Below the pieces are notes generated by a model, which saw only the letters and a program-made list of their open reading frames with translations, made no database searches and was not told the origin of the DNA. From assembly GCA_016934935.1 (NCBI GenBank), contig JAFGRW010000106.1:62001-126000 (forward strand): a stretch of 64,000 nucleotides of DNA, read 5' to 3'. Of this stretch, positions 34,734-42,611 are shown piece by piece (position 1 is the stretch's first letter; each line of letters starts with the position of its first letter). Made by a program: the position numbers and the translations under genes. Source of the DNA: Spirochaetota bacterium. Its GTDB lineage: Bacteria > Spirochaetota > UBA4802 > JAFGJZ01.

Positions 34734-35982
34734 AAGAATAGTTGTCACTAATTACGGACACAATAAGTACAACCCAATATCCCAGACCAGACCGGTTTGG
34801 GATATTCTTTGCGGTTGTCTCTATGCTTTTGAGCGTATAAAAATATTGTGTGATAATAAATATCCCGGGATAGATTTAGTGTTTTTATGTTCCAGAGATA
34901 TGTTGAATTTTTGCAGAGAAAAGCATCCCTCACTGGATATTGTGGACACAATCGCAGATGGCAAAGCGACGCTTTTTTTGAATCCGTTTTTACATAATAT
35001 TGATTTCATCGATATGGAAATTCAAAACTGTGTCTATCTGAATGGAAATACCTTTTTGGCTGCCTATACAGATTCAGCTAACAGCTTAAGATTTTCACCG
35101 GACGCGACAGATAACAGACTTGATATAGTTGAATCCGAAATTAACGTACCCGATTACATCTGGGATATGGTCAATCAAAACGGATTTTACATACATAACG
35201 ATATCTCTCTATTAAAAAAGAAAAATAGTGTTACTGTAAATTATGATTCGTTAACAATTGTTGGCTCCTCCGATAATCTGTATATTGATACCGAAGCGGT
35301 CATAGATCCTTTTGTAGTAATTGATACACGAAAAGGGCCTGTTTATATATCTGGGGGAGTTACTATTAATTCGTTTACCAGAGTTGAAGGCCCATGTTAT
35401 CTTGCACCCGGTGTTATTCTTTACGGAGCGAAAATCAGAGAAGGTTGTTCTATCGGTGAAGGATGCCGTATCGGTGGAGAAGTGGAGGATTCTGTCTTTC
35501 ACCCATGGTCAAACAAGTACCATGACGGTTTTATTGGTCATGCTTGTATAGGCGAGTGGGTCAATCTGGGGGCATTGACTACTAACAGTGATCTTAAAAA
35601 TAATTATTCTTCAGTTGCGGTTTACCAGAATGAAAACATAATTAATACGGGACTGGTCAAAGTAGGATGTTTTATAGGTGATCACACAAAGATGAGTATA
35701 GGTTCACTTATTAATACGGGGGCGTCTATTGGCTGCTTTTCAATGTCAGTTCACTCCGGCAGAATGACACCTCAGTTTATACCTTCTTTCTCGATATTTA
35801 TAAAAAATGGCCTTAAGGACATAAAAAGTATCGATACGCTGCTTGATTCGACAGAAATTGTTATGAGTAGACGTAACAAATCAATGTCTAATGCGTTCAA
35901 AGAGTATATAATTAATCTTTATAAGAATAACGAGCGGGAAAGAGTGCTCGGGCTGGATAGATGGAACAAAAGCGTGATATAA
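34717..35982 (+). CDS. GlmU-like sugar nucleotidyltransferase/acetyltransferase
   Basis: About 421 residues of the alternative GlmU family known mainly from Bacteroidetes and some spirochaetes, thought to make UDP-GlcNAc. The N-terminal part has NYGHNKYNPISQTRPVWDILCGCLYAFERI, typical of these transferases; the C-terminal part is a left-handed beta-helix with hexapeptide repeats: GPCYLAPGVILYGAKIREGCSIGEGCRIGGEVEDSVFHPWSNKYHDGFIGHACIGEWVNLGALTTNSDLKNNY, a strong family signature. I suggest TTG at 34717 as the start: AGGGAGA lies about seven bases upstream, with a 17-base overlap of the GTPase gene. The start at 34660 has no site. Its end overlaps the TonB-like gene by 22 bases. With glmS nearby it probably supplies envelope precursors. 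Confidence 0.85.
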   Translation: MQKSPERIVVTNYGHNKYNPISQTRPVWDILCGCLYAFERIKILCDNKYPGIDLVFLCSRDMLNFCREKHPSLDIVDTIADGKATLFLNPFLHNIDFIDMEIQNCVYLNGNTFLAAYTDSANSLRFSPDATDNRLDIVESEINVPDYIWDMVNQNGFYIHNDISLLKKKNSVTVNYDSLTIVGSSDNLYIDTEAVIDPFVVIDTRKGPVYISGGVTINSFTRVEGPCYLAPGVILYGAKIREGCSIGEGCRIGGEVEDSVFHPWSNKYHDGFIGHACIGEWVNLGALTTNSDLKNNYSSVAVYQNENIINTGLVKVGCFIGDHTKMSIGSLINTGASIGCFSMSVHSGRMTPQFIPSFSIFIKNGLKDIKSIDTLLDSTEIVMSRRNKSMSNAFKEYIINLYKNNERERVLGLDRWNKSVI

Positions 35983-36917
35983 AATTTCATTTTTTTATAA
36001 TAGTTGCGCTTGTAGTACATATTTACATCGCATCCTTTATTATAATGCCGTACTATTTTGCAAGTTATACAAACAGTAGTTACGTCGAACAGCTTTTTAA
36101 GGATATAATCAATAATCCCACGGAATTAAGAGATGTTGTTGTAAATATCAATCCTGATGACCGGGAGATTATGACAAATGAAACTTTGCTTTCTGACGTA
36201 ACCTCAAGTGCAAAAGGAAAAATAACCGATCGACGAGGTGATACCTGGTTAAATAATTCGCTTCAGTTTCAGCAAATGAGAATGCAGGCCGCAAAATTAT
36301 CAGACGGTTCATCTTCAAAGATAGCTCCCCTGATAAAATCAAATAGACGTTCAGATTTTATTATCTCGTTTTACGATGAGCCAAAGTTTATTGAAAAACC
36401 GTTGGATAAAACCGGAAAAGATAAAAAAGCAGATGCAGACAAAAAATCGGATAAAACTGATGCTGGAGAAAAGAGTTTATCACGTGATGGAATCGATTGG
36501 AGTGCGATTCCGGATAAAAAAGGTATCAACCTGGACAATGCCATATACTATTCAAATTCAGATTACTTTTCATTCAATACAAAAAAGTTTTCTAATTTTG
36601 AGTATTTTCGACGTATGAAACAGAAAATTGCAGGCAACTGGTACCCCCCAATGATGGCAAATTCTTTGACAACGGGATACACTCCCGGCCACGTCAGGGT
36701 AAAAATTATGGCAAGTGAAGAGGTTGTCACATATTTTATTTTAAACCGAAACGGAGATGTCCAAAAGGTTGTTCTTCTTGAGTCCAAAGGCAATAAAGCG
36801 CTACACGATTCCTGTGTTGACGCCATTAAGCACTCTAAATCCTTTGGACCTGTGCCTGAAGATATAAAGGGAGATAAAATAGTAATACCTTTTATCTTTG
36901 GCTATTATGTAAGATAA
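35961..36917 (+). CDS. TonB-like energy transducer
   Basis: A 318-residue protein with an uncleaved N-terminal anchor (HFFIIVALVVHIYIASFIIMPYYF, residues 9-33), a long periplasmic linker rich in Lys/Asp (DKTGKDKKADADKKSDKTDAGEKS) and a C-terminal TonB-type domain: FRRMKQKIAGNWYPPMMANSL, GHVRVKIMASEEVVTYFILNRNGDVQKVVLLESKGNKALHDSCVDAIKHSKSFGPVPEDI. TonB transmits proton-motive force from ExbB/ExbD to outer membrane receptors; no exbBD genes are here, so the partner is unknown, and a TolA-like role is possible. The ATG sits 22 bases inside the GlmU-like gene. It ends convergent to the YihY gene, with a 9-base inverted repeat at the junction. Confidence 0.8.
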   Translation: MEQKRDIKFHFFIIVALVVHIYIASFIIMPYYFASYTNSSYVEQLFKDIINNPTELRDVVVNINPDDREIMTNETLLSDVTSSAKGKITDRRGDTWLNNSLQFQQMRMQAAKLSDGSSSKIAPLIKSNRRSDFIISFYDEPKFIEKPLDKTGKDKKADADKKSDKTDAGEKSLSRDGIDWSAIPDKKGINLDNAIYYSNSDYFSFNTKKFSNFEYFRRMKQKIAGNWYPPMMANSLTTGYTPGHVRVKIMASEEVVTYFILNRNGDVQKVVLLESKGNKALHDSCVDAIKHSKSFGPVPEDIKGDKIVIPFIFGYYVR

Positions 36918-36941
36918 ATATAAACGACATCTATTATTTAT

Positions 36942-39311
36942 TTATCCCTTGTCGTTTATCAAATCGGCAAGGGTCTGCTTACCCAGAATTGTATTGAACG
37001 ATTGTGACATCTTTTTGAACTTCGACCCCAAATGCCGTTTGACAGGATCGTTATGCGCGCTTGAGCTGTCAAATGTAAAGTTGTGAATCATCTCGACTAT
37101 GGTTGCAATTTGAATATTAACGGAGGCTGTTGCCGGGATATATGAATTATCTGTCATTAGTATTAATTTTTTTGATTTAAAAAGATCAATATAGTAATCG
37201 GTTTCTGTTATATTATTTGAACAAAGTTTCAATATCTCCTGGTGATCTGATCCCCCTTTACCCGATTCAAATTTGTTAAAAATGTAATAGAGTATTTTTA
37301 CACCATTGATTACCTGAATATAATCTCTGATTGCGATTTTTCTTTTTAGATTTCTGTATGTTGTAGGGTACATTAAAGTATAGGCGATTTCCGCGCCGAA
37401 CAGCATTATATTGTTTGATGCATAAATTAGAAGCAGTGTTAATGGAAAGGCCGCTAGTGCTCCATAGATGGCAAATGTTCCATTCGCGAAACTTTTTATA
37501 TATATAATAAAAATATAAATGAATCCAACCCATACTGCCGAGGTAAAAGAGGCGCCAATTGACGCTGCGTGAAAGGGTATTCTGGTATTGGGCATAACCA
37601 GGTACATTAGAAGAAAGAGTACCCAGATAACGGCAAATGGAGCAACAAAGTTAAGCAAATAGAAGAGAATACTCCGGTTTAAATTGCCACTCCAGTTAAA
37701 ACCTTTATCATTTGTGAAAAGCAGCAAACCGGTTTTGCCCGACAAAATAATCTGATCAGATGAAGCAATAATTGTATTAATCTTCTTGCTGTTTTTTAAT
37801 AAAATTTCAAAGTTTGCCCCGTCGTCCTGAGTATAGATAAGTTTTCCTTTTCGTGATGCTATGTAATAATTTGAATTATCTTCAAGAAATACTGCACTGT
37901 AATCATCGTTTTTATAATGACGTGAAGAAAATGTTTTACCGCGGTCTTCCGATTTTAAAATCATTCCGCCGCTGCCTGCAATTAATATTGATGATCCCTT
38001 GATCGCAACAGCATTCAACGCAACAAAATCGTTTTGTAAACGCGCTTTGTTAAGTTGCATGGCTATCCAACTATCGCCACCGTCAAATGATTCCAGAATA
38101 AAACCATTGTCGGCAACGACAATGCCATAATTATCATTGAAAGCAACATCATGCAAGTTGCTGCTGATATTCGGTATTGAAAGAAGGTTCCAGTTAATAC
38201 CCCCGTCGTCAGTTTTAAGCAATGTTCCCTGATCTGAAAGAATAATACCCCTCGATGAATCGAACATATGTATTTTACGAAGATTAAAAAATGAGAGTTT
38301 GGTAATTTTCCAGCTTGCTCCGTAATTGGTTGATGAAAGAAGAATGCCATTATCACCACATATAATAATTTGTGATCCGATTATATTTATGTCATTGAAA
38401 CTGTATTTTTTAAAAAGGTTCTCATCGATAATAATAGTGTTGTCGATTATAAATTCTCCGTCGTCATGGCTGAAATTATAGTTCCGTTGGTTTTCAAAAT
38501 CAATGGTTGATAGTGATACAGGTATCAAGGGGGCTAATGGTGATATTTTGTATCCGGCCGTAGCTTTAGACCCAACGATCCAGTATTTACCATTATTTTG
38601 CAATAGTGCGTTATAATCTGGTTCAGAAAAAGAGGCAGAAAGTTGGGTAGCAAGAGTGGTTCCTACAAAGAGCATAAGAGGGCCAAGAGTTAAAGCAGCC
38701 CAGTAGTAGATAAACTTGTTAAAAAAAGGTCTCTGTTTTTTAATTTTCCAAATCTTATTCAACGCTTGCTCAATAGTTCTTAAAATAGCTGTTGCCGAAA
38801 ATATTAACACAACAGCACCAATTCCACCTATTCGCTTTGAATTATCAAGAAGACCTGATATTGCATTTAAAAGGGGGGTTATATTCAATCGTTGAAGATT
38901 GTATTCTGCAAGAAAACGTGTGATTTGATCGAAAATCTCGTCTTTTTGGGCTTCGACACCTTTGTACATAAACATCGAAACAACAGTCATAATAACCATA
39001 AGTGTTGGGATCAATGAGACGAGGGTTGTGTAGGTTATGGCTGTTGCCTTTGTCATGCAATCATCGTCAATAAACTTGCGAAAAGAGGCAATAAAAACTT
39101 TGATGATACTGATAATTGCGCGGCTAATACGGCCATACGTAATATCAGTTATGTATTCTTCATCAGTAATGTTCTTTAGAAATTTCAGTATCAAATCAAC
39201 TGATTTCTTCAAAATGTTCTTTTTCGATTTTTTTATAGATTTTTTAGATATATCTTTATTTTTCAATTTTTTAGAAGAGGTTCTCTTTTTTGAGATTTTT
39301 TTAATCGCCAT
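36942..39311 (-). CDS. YihY/BrkB membrane protein with inserted beta-propeller
   Basis: A 789-residue protein with an unusual layout. Residues 1-45 are extremely Lys-rich. Residues ~60-225 hold the first helices of a YihY/BrkB protein (TKATAITYTTLVSLIPTLMVIMTVVSMF; ILRTIEQALNKIWKIKKQRPFFNKFIYYWAALTLGPLMLF). Residues ~235-545 are a soluble insertion with six Asp-box-like motifs of the type SxDxGxxW (STNYGASW, KTDDGGINW, ESFDGGDSW, KSEDRGKTF, TQDDGANF, TNDKGFNW), as in Ycf48/sortilin-like propellers. The last helices follow (FVAPFAVIWVLFLLMYLVMPNTRIPFHAASIGASFTSAVWVGF ... GALAAFPLTLLLIYASNNIMLFGAEIAY), then a winged-helix-like C-terminus. The ATG at 39311 has GGAG six bases before. The gene follows the isochorismatase gene by 20 bases. 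Confidence 0.9.
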   Translation of the reverse strand: MAIKKISKKRTSSKKLKNKDISKKSIKKSKKNILKKSVDLILKFLKNITDEEYITDITYGRISRAIISIIKVFIASFRKFIDDDCMTKATAITYTTLVSLIPTLMVIMTVVSMFMYKGVEAQKDEIFDQITRFLAEYNLQRLNITPLLNAISGLLDNSKRIGGIGAVVLIFSATAILRTIEQALNKIWKIKKQRPFFNKFIYYWAALTLGPLMLFVGTTLATQLSASFSEPDYNALLQNNGKYWIVGSKATAGYKISPLAPLIPVSLSTIDFENQRNYNFSHDDGEFIIDNTIIIDENLFKKYSFNDINIIGSQIIICGDNGILLSSTNYGASWKITKLSFFNLRKIHMFDSSRGIILSDQGTLLKTDDGGINWNLLSIPNISSNLHDVAFNDNYGIVVADNGFILESFDGGDSWIAMQLNKARLQNDFVALNAVAIKGSSILIAGSGGMILKSEDRGKTFSSRHYKNDDYSAVFLEDNSNYYIASRKGKLIYTQDDGANFEILLKNSKKINTIIASSDQIILSGKTGLLLFTNDKGFNWSGNLNRSILFYLLNFVAPFAVIWVLFLLMYLVMPNTRIPFHAASIGASFTSAVWVGFIYIFIIYIKSFANGTFAIYGALAAFPLTLLLIYASNNIMLFGAEIAYTLMYPTTYRNLKRKIAIRDYIQVINGVKILYYIFNKFESGKGGSDHQEILKLCSNNITETDYYIDLFKSKKLILMTDNSYIPATASVNIQIATIVEMIHNFTFDSSSAHNDPVKRHLGSKFKKMSQSFNTILGKQTLADLINDKG

Positions 39312-39331
39312 TTTCTTCTCCGATAACACGA

Positions 39332-40021
39332 CTATTTATATTTGGTTGCACTACTTCTGTCATTTATTTCAATCGCATGTAAAATTTTATCTCGATCGCT
39401 ATAATATTCGTCTGTGTCATAGACCCATCCACCACAAACAGATCTGGAATTAAAAAGCGATATTTGATGATTGTCTTCATTGTAGTCGGCCTGGGCATCT
39501 TTGATATGTATAATGTCGAAATTGCGATCAGATGCGTCTCTTGCTGTCGTCTCTACACATTGGCTAGTTGCTAATCCGGTAAACACAAGAGTTGTAATAT
39601 CGTCTTTGCGAAGTGTATCTTCAATATCTGTAAGGGTAAAGGGTGAAAAAGTTGTTTTGCATATGATTCTGTCATTTTTATGAGGCTTAAGTTGATCGAT
39701 TATTTCAGCATCTTTTTGATCGCAAAGGGGATAAAGATCCTTATAACCGTTTTTGCAGGCGTTATCATGTTCTTTTTTGAAAAATCTATGCAGGTCACTA
39801 CGGTCATTTTTACATCCACATAATCTTAAAAAATATACAGGATGGTTGGTGTTTCTAAAATATTCAATAAGCTTCTGTATATTTGGTATTACTGTTTTCC
39901 TGGCTCGATCTTTAATATAGTCCATCGATCCTGGATAAAGGTGCTCATAATAGCTGAAAAAAGAGGCACTTTCCTCAAGATAGTATTTTTGCATGTCAAC
40001 TATGATCAGAGCTGTTTTCAT
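39332..40021 (-). CDS. isochorismatase-family cysteine hydrolase
   Basis: A 229-residue soluble hydrolase. The expected catalytic triad is present: D9 in LIIVDMQ, K122 in IICKTTFSPF and C155 in TGLATSQCVETTARDA. This family includes nicotinamidases, biuret and ureido hydrolases and isochorismatases, and the substrate cannot be told from sequence. A region around residues 60-100 has several Cys and His (LRLCGCKNDRSDLHRFFKKEHDNAC) that could bind metal, as in nicotinamidases. The gene lies 20 bases upstream of the YihY-propeller gene on the same strand, so the two probably form an operon. The region up to the coiled-coil gene is 182 bases long. Confidence 0.86.
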   Translation of the reverse strand: MKTALIIVDMQKYYLEESASFFSYYEHLYPGSMDYIKDRARKTVIPNIQKLIEYFRNTNHPVYFLRLCGCKNDRSDLHRFFKKEHDNACKNGYKDLYPLCDQKDAEIIDQLKPHKNDRIICKTTFSPFTLTDIEDTLRKDDITTLVFTGLATSQCVETTARDASDRNFDIIHIKDAQADYNEDNHQISLFNSRSVCGGWVYDTDEYYSDRDKILHAIEINDRSSATKYK

Positions 40022-40203
40022 ATTTATCCTATATTAAATCCAGTTATATTGTACTATACGTTAAGTGTGTTACCAGTATATTAATAAGAAAAAATGGCAA
40101 ATTGACAATAATATTAACTAAATGTTGTTATCGTCTGGTCCATTATAAATTTTCGAAGTTCCATCAATGTATATTGTGAACGAAAATTATTTCAAATGTC
40201 TTG

Positions 40204-42510
40204 TTACATATTAAGCATATACTTTTCAAGGTATTCTTTAAGATCATCTATATTCTGTTTTAACATGACTTTAAATTCGTCTGGAATATCCTGATCCATA
40301 ACAACCTGATAATAGTTTAAAGCATCTTTTACTCTACGTCTTTTAATATATTCGTTTGCTTTTTCAAGAAGATCCTTGTATTTGTAAAATGTTGTAGCTA
40401 TAACATTGCTCTCTTTTGACAAAGATGAGATCTCGGGTAATTTGTCAAAACGGTAACTCACATGCAGTATAGGCAGCTCTTTTTTTACCCTCGGTTTATT
40501 ACGTTCCGTGAACTGATTGTAAAATTCTTCATCCTTGGTATCGATAGCAGATGGTTTCGCGAAAAGTTTTGAAAGGTCAAAATCTTCCGAAATATCTTTT
40601 GAATCATCAGTTCCCCTTATTTCATAATCCTTTTCCTTGTTTTTGGCACTTTCGGCAAGAATTTTGTCCAGTATTTCATCTTCAGAAGGCTCTTCATAAG
40701 TAGGGCCATTAATGTATTCTTCAAGAGTCTGAAAATCATCTTTTTTGTTCTCTTCCTTCTCCTCTGCTGATATTTGAAAATTTGTATCCTGTGTTGTAAC
40801 AGGCCCATTCTGTTTTGATTGATCAGCGTTATCACTCTTTTTTGAAATATCAATTGATGAGTCTGGCGGTAAAGATGTAGAAGCAGCAGGTTGTGCCTGT
40901 GACGAAGGGGGCATGGCCTGAGTTTGTGAAGACACAGACGCAAGTTGTCCTTTAAGATCACTGATTTGAGAAGTAAGTTCGTCAATCTTTGAATGAGTAA
41001 TTCCTTCCAGACCGGAGGATAACTGATTTTTTACAAGTTTTTCAATCTTTTCTTCTATATCTTTTGAAAGTTTTGCACTTTGAGATAGACTTTCTATTTC
41101 ACTTACAATTCTTTGCATCTGTTCATGGTCAAGAGATTTTGAAAGATTTTGATTTTCAAAATTCTGAATGCGTTCCTTTAACTCATGTAATGCTTTTGCT
41201 TGATCTGAGCCGTTTTTGAGCTCTTCCATCTGTTTTTGCATAATCTCAAGTTGAGATCGAAGTAAATTGTTTTCTTCCTGCTTCTCCTTGGAAATTTCAG
41301 AGAGTTTTTCATTTTCAAGAAAAGATACTTTTTTTCTTAGTTCCTCCAACTCTTTTTGATGAAGAGAATTTGAGGATGAGTCCAGATTTCTAACAGTTAG
41401 GTCGTTTGATATGCTTTCGACCTTGAGCTTAAGTGCCTCTATTTCTCCTGTGTCGGGCATTTCAGTAATTTTAACTTTCTGTTCTTTGGGCTCCGGAGTA
41501 TCGGTAATCTTAATACTATGTTCGGGTAGTTCAGGAAGTCCGGTAACATCAATTTTATGGATTTTTTCAATTGATTGGGAGGAAACTTTTTGTGACGATT
41601 GTGCAGCCTGTTTTTGCTTAAGCTCTTCTATCTCGCTTTTAAGTTTTTCTATTTCATTATTCTGCTTGGAGCTGTCAGCTGTCGTTTGAGGTTTAATAAG
41701 ACTTTCCCTGACAGATTTCAATTCTTCTATTTCATGGCGAATTTTATCTTCGCGTATACGATGTGATTCCTCTTTCAGATCGTAAAGAGAGCGCAACTCA
41801 TATTTCAATTGTTGAAGCTCATCTTTGTATTGCATAATTTCGTCAATTTTTTCAGAACTTTGCTGTAAGGCAGGATTAAGTTTGGTTATCTGATCGTTAA
41901 TTGAATTAACAATGGAATCCATATTAAAATCTGTGCTTAATGATGTGGGAGATATATCAATTTTTACATTCTGAGGTGAGTAATCTTTTCCGCCAAGAGA
42001 TAGTTTTATTTCGTTGGAATCGGAGTCTGCCTCCTTGAATCTTCGCTCCTTTTCGCGTGTTGCCGAAATCTGCTGATAGTTATTTAAATAATCTATATTT
42101 TCATTAATTTTTTTTCTGATATCGGGCGCACTTATGCGTTGTATAAGCCCTTCGTACAGATCAATGGCAGATGCGAAATCACCGTGTTGAGTATGATAGT
42201 CGGCGTTATCAAGAGTACCGGAATATATGGAGAATGGACTTTCCTGTGAAATTATATCTGACGAATTAAAAGGCAGTTCAAAGTCGGATCCTATTTTTGT
42301 TATTTCGTCCGGCGAGGTAGATCGGGGAGTAGGTACTGGTAAATCATCAGGAAATTCATCGGACATGGAATCTTTATAATCAATTTTATCAAGAAGTGAG
42401 CTATCCTTGGAGGATTCAGAAATAGTTTTCGAAGATGATGGTTTGCCGAAAAGTATCCAAATAGGAATTAGAAAAATTGCGAGTAATAGTATAATCAGTA
42501 ATATATTCAT
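40204..42510 (-). CDS. long coiled-coil protein with N-terminal membrane anchor
   Basis: A 768-residue protein that I cannot assign. It starts with one membrane helix (MNILLIILLLAIFLIPIWILFG). Residues ~95-145 look like a tetratricopeptide pair (YHTQHGDFASAIDLYEGLIQRI). Residues ~220-530 are coiled coil, with repeated EELKSEIEELKQKQ-like heptads and two short internal repeats (LPEHSIKITDTPEPKEQ and KVKITEMPDTGE). A Pro/Gln/Ser-rich linker follows, and the C-terminal ~70 residues form another TPR-like unit (KYKDLLEKANEYIKRRRVKDALNYYQVVMDQD). Spirochaete flagellar collar proteins share an anchor-plus-TPR layout, but I see no specific motif. The gene is preceded and followed by leftward genes at a distance of 100-180 bases. 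Confidence 0.75.
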   Translation of the reverse strand: MNILLIILLLAIFLIPIWILFGKPSSSKTISESSKDSSLLDKIDYKDSMSDEFPDDLPVPTPRSTSPDEITKIGSDFELPFNSSDIISQESPFSIYSGTLDNADYHTQHGDFASAIDLYEGLIQRISAPDIRKKINENIDYLNNYQQISATREKERRFKEADSDSNEIKLSLGGKDYSPQNVKIDISPTSLSTDFNMDSIVNSINDQITKLNPALQQSSEKIDEIMQYKDELQQLKYELRSLYDLKEESHRIREDKIRHEIEELKSVRESLIKPQTTADSSKQNNEIEKLKSEIEELKQKQAAQSSQKVSSQSIEKIHKIDVTGLPELPEHSIKITDTPEPKEQKVKITEMPDTGEIEALKLKVESISNDLTVRNLDSSSNSLHQKELEELRKKVSFLENEKLSEISKEKQEENNLLRSQLEIMQKQMEELKNGSDQAKALHELKERIQNFENQNLSKSLDHEQMQRIVSEIESLSQSAKLSKDIEEKIEKLVKNQLSSGLEGITHSKIDELTSQISDLKGQLASVSSQTQAMPPSSQAQPAASTSLPPDSSIDISKKSDNADQSKQNGPVTTQDTNFQISAEEKEENKKDDFQTLEEYINGPTYEEPSEDEILDKILAESAKNKEKDYEIRGTDDSKDISEDFDLSKLFAKPSAIDTKDEEFYNQFTERNKPRVKKELPILHVSYRFDKLPEISSLSKESNVIATTFYKYKDLLEKANEYIKRRRVKDALNYYQVVMDQDIPDEFKVMLKQNIDDLKEYLEKYMLNM

Positions 42511-42611
42511 AAACCGTTATAATCCTGAAATAAATAATTGAAACTTTTAATAAAAAATAGGTTTCGTTTTGAGTTTAGGCAGTAATTAAAATTGACCCTG
42601 AAATAAATACT

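Noticed and set aside
36920-36959. Terminator between the TonB-like and YihY genes
   Set aside because: A perfect 9-base inverted repeat with a 22-base spacer is there, but it overlaps the YihY coding end and no T-run follows.
40148-40188. Terminator after the coiled-coil gene
   Set aside because: AATTTTCG and CGAAAATT pair across 25 bases, but no T-run follows on the minus strand.
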